63,008 nucleotides of DNA, from positions 1-63,008 of the forward strand of contig JANXTY010000029.1 in the NCBI GenBank assembly GCA_025352145.1, in the 5' to 3' direction. Position numbers and translations under genes: made by a program. Positions 57,101 through 63,008 of the stretch are shown here, piece after piece. How positions within the stretch are numbered: the first letter of the stretch is position 1; each line of letters opens with the position of its first letter. This DNA is from Oxalobacteraceae bacterium. GTDB lineage: Bacteria; Pseudomonadota; Gammaproteobacteria; Burkholderiales; Burkholderiaceae_D. Below the pieces are notes generated by a model. The model searched no databases. It had not been told where the DNA came from and worked only from the letters and a program-made list of their open reading frames with translations.

Positions 57101-60100
57101 GTCCGGTCTTCGACAACATGCCCGCCTGGCTGGTCATGATGTGCATCGACGGCCCTGCCATCACGTAGGCTCCGCCCGCAAGCGCAAGGTTGCTGGTTCC
57201 TGCAACCAGGCTATCGCAGGCTTGCGCCACTGCCGCTAACGAGGAAGAGCAGGCGGTGTCAATCGACAGGCAAGGCCCCTGCAAATTGAAAAAATAAGAA
57301 ATGCGCCCGGCCAGAATAGAGGCAGAACCGCCCATCAAGCCCTGTGCCGTCAGTCGCTCCGCACCGAGGCGTTGACCGTAATCGCCGGAAGCGCAGCCCA
57401 CAAAAACGCCGCACTTACTCCCTGCAAGTGAACTAGCCGGTATGCCTGCATCTTCCAGGCAGTGCCAGACGTTTTGCAAAAACAGGCGCTGCTCGGGATC
57501 CATCAAGCGCGCTTCAGCCGGGGCGATATTAAAAAACAGCGGATCGAATTGATCGACATCGTCCAGCGCACCCATCCATTTGCACACCGTTTTCTGCGCG
57601 ACTTTGCCGCTGCCATCGAAATAATCGGAGACGGCCCAACGGTTCGCCGGAATCTCTTCGATACAGTCTTTTCCTTGGCTCAGATTGCGCCAGAATTCCT
57701 GAAGGTTTTTCGCCTGCGGGAACTGTCCCGCCATGCCGATGACGGCAATCCGTTCCTGCGCCGTTTCCTCAATGTGCACGGAAGGTTTTGTATCGCGCAT
57801 TGCCGCAACCGGCAGCGCAGACTTCGCGATATAACGGGGGGCCTGCGCGCAGTGTTGGCGCTGCTCGATCATCCCTTGAATGCATTGCTCGGTACAATCG
57901 ATCATCTCGGTGGCGGTATGGCTGATGACAACCTTGCCGATATGCTTGCCTTGCGTGACGTAACGCAGGGCATCGGCAATTTGTCCGACCGGATAAATAC
58001 GCGACACCACGGGCATTAACTGCCCCGACTCGAACAAGGGCAGTAAGGCCGCAAACGACGCGCTCCCGCTGGAATTCTTCTCCAGCATCATGCGCCGCAT
58101 ATCGATGCTGTGAACCGATTGGTTGTGCACCAATCTCGATAGATCCAGCTTCTGGCTGGTACGCAATGCATGTACTGCAATTTCCAGATAACGTCCGAAA
58201 GGGGCAAGACAATTTAATCCGCGTTGAATAGCGTCGCCCGCCAACATGTTCAGCACCACATCGACGCCACGACCTTGCGATATGGCGAGAATTTCTTTGT
58301 CGAACTCGGTACTCTTGTAATTGATGGCATGCTCGACGCCGATCCTGTGCAAGACCGCCAATTTTTCAGGCTGGCTGGAGGTGCCGTAACAAACGCAGTC
58401 CAGCAGTCGCGCCATTTGCACGGCAGCCAGCCCGCAGCCGCCCGTGGCGGTTTGAATCAGGATGTGCTCATGTGGTGCCAGTTTGGCTGTCTCGAATGCG
58501 TGCTGGACGGTTAAAAATATGACAGGGATGCTGCAAGCATCTTCAAACGACATGGCTTTTGGCTTGTGAGTAAGCTGGCTCATTGGCACATTCACGTGGC
58601 TGGCATGTCCTCCCAAATCGCGGCCAGTAAGGCCGATGACTGCATCGCCTACCTTGAAGGTCGTTACGCCCTCACCGACACTCGATACCACACCGGCTAC
58701 CTCAAACCCCGGCACAAAGGGATACGCTGGCATGGTCGGATAGAGGCCTTGCACACACATGACATCGGGAAAATTAATGGCCGATGCATGCACGCGAATC
58801 GTGACTTCGTCATGAGCTGGCATCGGCAACACCCAATCGGAAACCGAGACTTCATCAAGTGCCTGCACCGTGGTCAATGCCAGACCGTAGTTCCTCGCAG
58901 GCAGCGGGCGCGAGGGCGGCTTGGATGTGAAAGGGTGTGGAACGGCTTGTGTGCTTTGCGTATGCTGTGGCGGCGTATTTTTTACCGCAGCTTCCACTGT
59001 TTCTTTTATCGCTTTTGTCGCCACCTCGGTCACTGTGGACGAGGGTTTCTTTGGCTGCACTTCGGCCAAATAGGTTGCCAATGCGTCGATCGTTGCATAG
59101 TCGTACAACCTGGTCGCCGGCATCGACATCCCATACTCCTTGTTGAGGATGCGCGTCCATTCGACACCGACTACCGAGTCAAGTCCCAGGTCAACGAATG
59201 GACGATCGGATTGAATCGACTCTTGATCCATGTAAAGCACCGCGGCCAGACTCTGCGCCAGTTCTTCACGCAAGGTTGCACTGACACCCGCCTCGAATAC
59301 ATGGCTTGATTCCGAGCTTGATTCTGTAGCGGTAGTTTTTTGCTGATTGTGCTGTTGTGTATCTTTCTGCTCCGGCTGAGAAGACGCGGGATAGGACACC
59401 GCGCTAGCGGTGGTAGCACGCAATGAAGGTAAAGCAATTTTGCAGTGTTGCGCACTCACCTCATTGGTCTTGGCCAGCGCTTTATTCCCGGCAACAGCCT
59501 CGGCTCCGGTCTTTCTTTCAAGCGCGTGTTCGGGCATCTTCGCGGGCATCTTCTGCCTGCCGATTTCCAATGCGATAAATGCTGCCAGCGACACGATGCT
59601 GGGATAGTCATACAACTTGGTAACGGTGATATTGATGGCATAGGACCGATTCAAGGTGCGCATCCACTCGACACCGACCACCGAATCGAGCCCTTGCTCA
59701 ACGAATGAGCGCGTTACGTCGACTTCGTGCTTCTCCAGGTACAAGGCGGCAGCCAGGCTGGCCCGCATTTCCTGTTGCAGTTCCTGCTCGGAACCCTGTG
59801 CATTTTCTTTCCGCTGCGAGGGCGACGCTACTTTGGTCAACGGTTGCCGTATTGGCGGCTGAACGTGTGTAGTAAATTCATCGTCCGCAACCGGAAAAGG
59901 CTTGACAGCGATGCCCGGCGGTTCGGCCAGGGTCAGTAATGCAATACGTTGGCGGGGTATCGAGACCAGGGCGGGGACTGCAGCTGGAGCAGGCGTTTCT
60001 GTCCGCGCTGTTTCGAGTGCTGGAATGATTTCTGACATCGGTGGCTTCTCTTCATGCTGTGCCACCAGGAATGAATATTTTTTCCTGGCAAACGGATAGG

Positions 60101-61958
60101 TCGGCAATGCTATGCAGCGCGCATCGGCATGGGTAAAGATGGCCGCCCAATCAATTGCGTGTCCTTGGGAAAACGACGCGGCGAGCAAGCCCAGTCCGGC
60201 CATGTATTCCGGCGCGTCCATTTTTTCCTGCCCGCCAACGTGCCGACGCAACTTCTCCAAAAAGACCTGTGGGAAATTTTCTTTGGACGGAGGAGGCGAT
60301 TCGGATTTTCCAGGTTCGATGACGCCGTAAAATAAATCAGCGACGGCGTGTTGATCAGGCGCCTGCTTTGCTGGCAGCGAGCGAACGAGTTTTTCCCTGG
60401 CTTCGGCAATGCTGTTTGCTTGAAACGCCAGACGGAAGGCCCAATGCTCACGGCCCGACAACAAGGTTGCGCTCAGATCGCGCAGCTCGACTTCTTGCCC
60501 TTCTTTCGCCAGCCATGCGGCCAACTGACTTTGCTGTTGCAGCAGCGCTTCTTCCGTTTTGGCTGACAAACAAATGAGGTGCGACGAAAGCGAGTCAGCC
60601 GCTCTCGGCGCGGCAGGTGCTGCCTGTTCGAGAACGACATGCGCATTGGTGCCGCCAAATCCAAAACCGCTGATGCCCGCTCTCCTCGGATACGGCGCGC
60701 CGTTACCGTCTTTGGCAGGCATCCACGGCTCCGTCTTGTCAAGCATGTAGAACGGGCTTCCTTCGAGATCGATGCGCGGATTCAGTGTGGTGAAATGCAG
60801 CAACCTGGGCAATACATTATGTTGCATGCTGAGCAGAATTTTTATCAGCCCAGCCATGCCAGCGACCGGTTCCAAATGGCCGATATTGGTTTTTGCCGAG
60901 CCGATGGCGCAGCTCTTTGCAGTCAATGGCACACCAGACTGTTCAGCTAATTTTGCAAACGCTCTTTTCAAACCGACGATCTCGATAGGGTCGCCCTTTG
61001 GCGTTCCGGTACCGTGCGCCTCGATATAGCTGATGCTATCGGGAGCAACATTGGCCTGCGTGTGCGCATCGATGATGACCCTGGCCTGCGCGAAGGCATT
61101 GGGCGAGGTCAGGGTGCGCGCGTGGCCGCCGTGATTGACGGCGGAGCCAATGATGATGCCAAGGATTCTGTCGCCATCAGCCAGCGCCTGTTCTTCCGGT
61201 TTGATCAGTACAAAGGCCGCGCCTTCGCCCCTGACATAGCCATTGGCTGTCTCATCAAATGTCCGGCACAAGCCGTCGGGAGACAACATTCCCATTTTTG
61301 AAAATGAGGTGAAATGGGTGACGTTGGTTAAGATGCTACAGCCGCCGATCAAGGCCATGGTCGCGTCGCCGTAACGCAACGATTGAATGCCTTGATGCAA
61401 AGCCAGCAAGGAGCCAGAGCATGCGGTATCAACCGACACGCTCGGCCCGTTCAAATTAAATGCGTAAGAAATCCGGTTGGGAATCACGCTTAGATGAACG
61501 CCGGTCGCCCAATACGCTGACACCGGTTGCTGCGAATCTTGCAAGCGCAAGCCGTGATCCAGATTGCCGGTGCCGATGAACACCGATGTGCGGCTGCCGC
61601 TAATCTTCGATTGGGAATAGCCCGCATCCTCAAAGCAACTCGATGCCAGTTCCAGCATGATGCGTTGCTGCGGGTCCATGCACTGTGCTTCCCGCGGCGA
61701 AATACCAAAATACATGGCATCGAACAAATCCGCATCATCGATGAAGCCACCCCATTTGCTGACCGACTTGTTCGGCTCTTCCGATTGCGGAGAAAAGAAT
61801 TGTTCTTTACTCCAGCGCTCTGCAGGAATTTCTCTGACGCTGCAACGTTCATTGCGCAGGTTGTCCCAAAATTCTTCATAGTTTGCCGCGCCCGGCAAGC
61901 GGCAGGCCATGCCGATGACCGCAATACGTCCCTCTTGTCCGTTTGCTGGCTTAGTCAT
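51138..61958 (-). CDS. trans-AT PKS, first protein: KS-ACP-ACP-ER-KS-DH-KR-ACP-KS0
   Basis: 3606 residues. Order: KS (Cys180, DTACSGS; EAHGTGT near 315); tandem ACPs (Ser759 and Ser928), both DSVVGVEW with the beta-branch Trp at Ser+6; a medium-chain enoyl reductase (about 1020-1345; NADPH motif QTATGGCGLAAV); KS (from 1400; Cys1570); DH (about 2020-2310; DHRVGDQKVLP, LLDAALQ); KR (about 2440-2740; GGAGGLG, HSAGVVRD); ACP (Ser2859, GVDSIV); KS0 (Cys3145 present, but EAHGTGT is ESAANGS, so the decarboxylation His is lost); C-terminal docking helices (LYRSIFEKISLGTLSEAA). It starts directly with a KS, so an upstream chain or loading protein must feed it; none is in the window. ATG has a GGGGG site and overlaps the stop of a 42-codon ORF. 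Confidence 0.95.
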   Translation of the reverse strand: MTKPANGQEGRIAVIGMACRLPGAANYEEFWDNLRNERCSVREIPAERWSKEQFFSPQSEEPNKSVSKWGGFIDDADLFDAMYFGISPREAQCMDPQQRIMLELASSCFEDAGYSQSKISGSRTSVFIGTGNLDHGLRLQDSQQPVSAYWATGVHLSVIPNRISYAFNLNGPSVSVDTACSGSLLALHQGIQSLRYGDATMALIGGCSILTNVTHFTSFSKMGMLSPDGLCRTFDETANGYVRGEGAAFVLIKPEEQALADGDRILGIIIGSAVNHGGHARTLTSPNAFAQARVIIDAHTQANVAPDSISYIEAHGTGTPKGDPIEIVGLKRAFAKLAEQSGVPLTAKSCAIGSAKTNIGHLEPVAGMAGLIKILLSMQHNVLPRLLHFTTLNPRIDLEGSPFYMLDKTEPWMPAKDGNGAPYPRRAGISGFGFGGTNAHVVLEQAAPAAPRAADSLSSHLICLSAKTEEALLQQQSQLAAWLAKEGQEVELRDLSATLLSGREHWAFRLAFQANSIAEAREKLVRSLPAKQAPDQHAVADLFYGVIEPGKSESPPPSKENFPQVFLEKLRRHVGGQEKMDAPEYMAGLGLLAASFSQGHAIDWAAIFTHADARCIALPTYPFARKKYSFLVAQHEEKPPMSEIIPALETARTETPAPAAVPALVSIPRQRIALLTLAEPPGIAVKPFPVADDEFTTHVQPPIRQPLTKVASPSQRKENAQGSEQELQQEMRASLAAALYLEKHEVDVTRSFVEQGLDSVVGVEWMRTLNRSYAINITVTKLYDYPSIVSLAAFIALEIGRQKMPAKMPEHALERKTGAEAVAGNKALAKTNEVSAQHCKIALPSLRATTASAVSYPASSQPEQKDTQQHNQQKTTATESSSESSHVFEAGVSATLREELAQSLAAVLYMDQESIQSDRPFVDLGLDSVVGVEWTRILNKEYGMSMPATRLYDYATIDALATYLAEVQPKKPSSTVTEVATKAIKETVEAAVKNTPPQHTQSTQAVPHPFTSKPPSRPLPARNYGLALTTVQALDEVSVSDWVLPMPAHDEVTIRVHASAINFPDVMCVQGLYPTMPAYPFVPGFEVAGVVSSVGEGVTTFKVGDAVIGLTGRDLGGHASHVNVPMSQLTHKPKAMSFEDACSIPVIFLTVQHAFETAKLAPHEHILIQTATGGCGLAAVQMARLLDCVCYGTSSQPEKLAVLHRIGVEHAINYKSTEFDKEILAISQGRGVDVVLNMLAGDAIQRGLNCLAPFGRYLEIAVHALRTSQKLDLSRLVHNQSVHSIDMRRMMLEKNSSGSASFAALLPLFESGQLMPVVSRIYPVGQIADALRYVTQGKHIGKVVISHTATEMIDCTEQCIQGMIEQRQHCAQAPRYIAKSALPVAAMRDTKPSVHIEETAQERIAVIGMAGQFPQAKNLQEFWRNLSQGKDCIEEIPANRWAVSDYFDGSGKVAQKTVCKWMGALDDVDQFDPLFFNIAPAEARLMDPEQRLFLQNVWHCLEDAGIPASSLAGSKCGVFVGCASGDYGQRLGAERLTAQGLMGGSASILAGRISYFFNLQGPCLSIDTACSSSLAAVAQACDSLVAGTSNLALAGGAYVMAGPSMHIMTSQAGMLSKTGRCHTFDQSADGFVPGEGVGVVLLKRLSDAQRDGDKIVGVIKGWGIKQDGKTNGITAPSVNSQIALEKEIYERFAINPKNISLVEAHGTGTKLGDPIEVEALTQSFGAYTDKTQFCALGSVKANIGHGLTSAGIGGLIKVMLCMEHKKLVPTANYTSLNEHINLADSPFFVNTEYCDWNPSGPTRMAAMSSFGFSGTNVHLVMEEGPLVALSAASEGGQQDSEVIIVLSAKSAEQLKANAQNLEAYLRLHARSQANLRLEDVAYTLQVGRDPMDYRLAFGVSSHEDLLAKLAQYAASTSPIGNHAVQAAAGNKFSNQWVSYFKNDADAQALLRTWMRKKNVAKLAELWSQGLDIDWRQLYDGNFPQRISLPGYAFARESYWVTPAQASPREASHRGTDKLHPLLHRNVSTFAQQSFQSRFTGAEFFLADHRVGDQKVLPGMAHLEMARIAMMQSLNSEEKTAQVLVLQHVMWIRPIVMEHDGTATADVGIALAPEKNGHIGYQIYRSSSLSAAGNAQKQIYSTGSAIFKDAPAAIRLNLAQLRAECDLGNLGADDCYAAFRQVGLHYGPAHRGLVNVLRGDKQAIAELRLPAPLLATQADYGLHPALLDAALQTCIGLLADANGALGKLALPYKLRELHMLAACGSHMWAHVRRADDSEKNSAKNGSTGSTPVDLEMDIDLCDENGLVCVRMRGFSLQMLGGKEPVETNARSTTTTATTTATPAITASEKAEIGLLRCEWQPSELSQDAAQEEADLIERSVLFCEMDQVDKLRVRSRLIEAQCLFLDERKREGVADVMQGDSADGIDIALRFQHYAERVLAEIQRLFRASPAASLLLQVVCATKEERQLCAGLSGMLRAAQLENPRFFGQVIGFDDAAHTGTDTIIDRLQDERLAGDQRIRYLNQQRMVASWHAVAEAEAVFSAAAVPMPWKEHGVYLITGGAGGLGFIFAEEIIQQCPTARLILTGRSALSAAQQNRLQAMQSRQPSGGSVAYRAVDVADPQAVIDLVEHIATDCGQLSGIIHSAGVVRDSFIVQKDITDVAAVLAPKVAGVRNLDAATQSMNLDFFVVFSSLAGVMGNLGQADYAAANAFTDAYVAYRAQLAQRGLRHGKSLSINWPLWAEGGMQVDPASQERIRKTIGLISTAQGKQAFYQALSQADSQIAVTAATPAQLNGIRKQRKLETTNRPLLTERASSASSPSVRSDQEKATAFVVDVMTRVLKIPSEKLNFATPFEKYGVDSIVQATLIQEMETALGELPRTLLFEHATMQELIAFLAENYSEKFSAGVDPVFMPASPTAETNLDTQAEFQSQFQLEPALAPASSSFENKEFRGAILAPRQFKQAENTDIAIIGISGRYPQSGTMEQLWQNLVSGKNCITAAPEDRWTSSWHSNTSPGAEEKLAHSADYFGGFLDHIDRFDRHLFEIASNDVLGMTPELRMFLETVWETLEDAGYSKSRLQAIQNKDEQGNCVGVGVFVGSMYSQYGWSLPSLNDAVMQSNETEWQLANRVSHFFDLRGPSLVVNTACSSSMTAIHLACESLRQHGCAMAIAGGVNLTLDRSKYDKLSAARILDAGAHSKSFGIGDGYVPGEGIGAVLLKPLAAAIRDKDRIEGVIKSSAINHSGGRQKYTVPDPKRQAELIRQSLQQAQIDPATINYVESAANGSPLGDPIEVLALKNAFETFTKQKQFCALGSVKSNLGHLEAASGISQLSKVLLQLKHKTLVPSIHAQPVNPTIKLDNSAFYLQQEIAPWHSLIDPATGAALPRRSMINSFGAGGAYSNVIVEEYVAQAAVVEHFEAAQPGDEVCVFSAMNEASLQRYLGKFVQYLQQSIQNSPAVSIVDVAASLRKINHHLRVRAAIVAASKEELLVKLAALISLMDSTGAVGNGVFFAGNLSDGKLQHPAIARWIAGDAAALDEVAYRIDRPCLSLPKYAFAHDEAFNEAFNSSHRTASTAQRSEDLYRSIFEKISLGTLSEAAAWELVQTAEV

Positions 61959-62083
61959 GCGTCGCCCCCGTTAAAAGCGCCGGCACAGCTGGCCATCGAG
62001 CCATCGCAAGCGGCTATCCGCACACAATCTGCAATTGGCATCCATTTGCTTTGATGGCCGGCGCATTCATCTTTCATCTGCAT
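61955..62083 (-). CDS. Possible 42-residue coupled leader ORF
   Basis: ATG at 62083 with GGAG eight bases upstream. The peptide has four Cys and starts MQMKDECAGHQ. Its TGA overlaps the PKS start (ATGA), as in translational coupling. No family is recognised. It may be a leader peptide, a tiny real protein, or chance. Confidence 0.3.
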   Translation of the reverse strand: MQMKDECAGHQSKWMPIADCVRIAACDGSMASCAGAFNGGDA

Positions 62084-62504
62084 TACACCTACTCCACATG
62101 ACCGGAACCGCCGCGTTAAAACGCGACATCGGAAAATTGACTTGTGCAGCATTTTTGCATTTGCAGAATTTGAGGGTCAACGCTTTCGTATTGGTTAAAC
62201 CATTTGACGATATGCTTTGCAGACTCCTCTTCGGAGCTCGCTAATTTCGATAGAGAGAGGCGAGGAAATGTCCATGAATGCGATGCTTGAAAACGCACAT
62301 GCGATCCTCACTCTTTGCCGTTTTCAGGGTAAATTGAGAAGCGCATTTTTTTATTTTTTAACGCATGCTATCAATCTTTGCTTGACCAAAAAACATGCGA
62401 CATGGTTTACTGCATCGCCTATTTTCATAAAAAATTTTTGACCGGTTTCCTCGCCGAAATAGAGGAATAGCCCGTCGCTACGCTGATCATTTCAGGAGAA
62501 AAAA
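61959..62504. promoter_or_regulatory. Divergent promoter region of the PKS cluster
   Basis: 546 bases between the first PKS gene (leftward) and the ECH2 gene (rightward). It contains the small coupled ORF, a CGCGTT-AA-AACGCG hairpin (62112-62125), copy B of the 39-bp element and an A/T-rich stretch near 62340-62440. No clear sigma-70 pair is evident. Main control region of the cluster by position. Confidence 0.55.
62177..62215 (-). repeat. Copy B of the 39-bp element, upstream of the PKS genes
   Basis: Matches 28314-28352 at 35 of 39 bases, about 220 bases upstream of the first PKS start. It reads through in a short minus-strand frame, but the four differences all change amino acids, so conservation looks DNA-level rather than protein-level. 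Confidence 0.6.
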
Positions 62505-63008
62505 ATGACTGAACAAGCCGTCACCTTGCAGGAAATCGAGCCGGGTATCGCACTTATTACCCTGCAGGATAAAAAAAACCGGAATACATTTACCCGCGAA
62601 TTAACTGCCGGTTTATTCGATGCATACCGGCGTATTTCGGAAGAAGCGCGTTATCGTGTTGTGATCGTCACCGGCTACGACAGCTACTTCGCATCAGGCG
62701 GAACGCATGCGGATTTACTCACGCTGCAAGAGGGGAAACATTTTTTTAACGAAGTCGATTTGATGCGCCCCGCACTATATTGCGAGGTCCCGGTCATCTC
62801 CGCCATGCAAGGCCACGCACTCGGCGGCGGCTTTGCAATGGGACTGTTTTCCGACTTCATCGTCCTGAGCCGCGAAAGTATTTATAACGCTAGCTTCATG
62901 AATTACGGATTTACACCAGGCATGGGAGCGACCTACATTTTGCCCAAGAGACTAGGCTTTAATCTGGCTTACGAGTTACTTCTCAATGGCGATGATTTCC
63001 AGGGGGAC
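62505..63008 (+). CDS. PksI-like enoyl-CoA hydratase (ECH2 decarboxylase), partial
   Basis: 168 codons visible, truncated by the right edge; AGGAG site upstream of the ATG. Crotonase fold. TGYDSYFASGGTHADLL, MQGHALGGGFAMGL and NYGFTPGMGATYI match PksI-type ECH2 enzymes, which decarboxylate the 3-methylglutaconyl intermediate on the acceptor ACP to finish a beta-branch; PksH-type ECH1 lacks these. Divergent from the PKS operon. HMG synthase and ECH1 are expected further right. Confidence 0.93.
   Translation, partial: MTEQAVTLQEIEPGIALITLQDKKNRNTFTRELTAGLFDAYRRISEEARYRVVIVTGYDSYFASGGTHADLLTLQEGKHFFNEVDLMRPALYCEVPVISAMQGHALGGGFAMGLFSDFIVLSRESIYNASFMNYGFTPGMGATYILPKRLGFNLAYELLLNGDDFQGD

Noticed and set aside
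32564-61958. Embedded AT, methyltransferase or NRPS modules in the PKS proteins
   Set aside because: I read through all three proteins and found no GHSxG AT motif, no SAM-binding GxGxG region of a MT domain and no condensation or adenylation motifs.
62217-62441. 74-codon plus-strand ORF before the ECH2 gene
   Set aside because: No ribosome site at useful spacing, no family resemblance, lies in an A/T-rich control region and on the antisense of the shared repeat.
62505-63008. PksH-type ECH1 or a fatty-acid oxidation hydratase
   Set aside because: The FASGGT, GHALGGGFAMGLF and YGFTPGMGAT motifs fit PksI-type ECH2, and the gene is divergent from the PKS operon.

Overview
The window reads as a chromosomal segment of a mid-GC betaproteobacterium, most likely Oxalobacteraceae (Undibacterium, Herminiimonas or Collimonas-like). 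I infer this from the core-gene arrangement (leuS; exbB-exbD; dapB-bamE divergent from fur; oxyR overlapping ubiA; a yqjD-yqjE-yqjK-type trio) and from protein character. No database search was possible, so the taxon is an inference.

Layout. 1-9.5 kb is ordinary housekeeping DNA: the edge of a possible insertion sequence, leuS, exbBD plus a barstar-like gene, dapB, bamE, fur, oxyR, ubiA and three small membrane-stress proteins. 9.6-21.7 kb is an arabinan/L-arabinose locus. It has secreted or lipid-anchored glycosidases (two GH43, a GH127 and a GH97), two decayed glycosidase remnants (GH51 and a GH43 tail), and three enzymes of non-phosphorylative L-arabinose oxidation (sugar 1-dehydrogenase, FAH-fold 2-keto-3-deoxyarabonate dehydratase, [2Fe-2S] arabinonate dehydratase). 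22-24.4 kb holds four unrelated small genes (NERD protein, ArfB, GNAT, SRPBCC).

24.6 kb to the right edge is a trans-AT polyketide synthase cluster that runs off the window. Read in transcription order (minus strand, from 61958 down) it has three giant PKS proteins of 3606, 3918 and 2256 residues, a discrete donor ACP, a Ser-for-Cys decarboxylative KS, a membrane-anchored flavin monooxygenase-like protein, an unknown protein, two free-standing acyltransferase-fold proteins (a malonyl AT and a probable acyl hydrolase) and an Sfp-type phosphopantetheinyl transferase. Divergently, a PksI-like ECH2 decarboxylase starts at 62505 and continues past the edge. None of the three PKS proteins contains an AT domain.

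Predicted assembly line: [KS-ACP-ACP-ER]-[KS-DH-KR-ACP]-[KS0 | EI-ACP]-[KS-DH-KR-ACP]-[KS-KR-ACP]-[KS | DH-ACP-KR]-[KS-ACP-ACP-TE], where a bar marks a protein boundary. Both ACP doublets carry the Trp signature of beta-branching carrier proteins. The line should therefore install beta-alkyl branches in its first and last visible modules, one of them next to an embedded ER. A KS0/enoyl-isomerase module split across two proteins should shift a double bond. HMG synthase, ECH1 and any loading module are not in the window and are expected to the right. I do not recognise the product.
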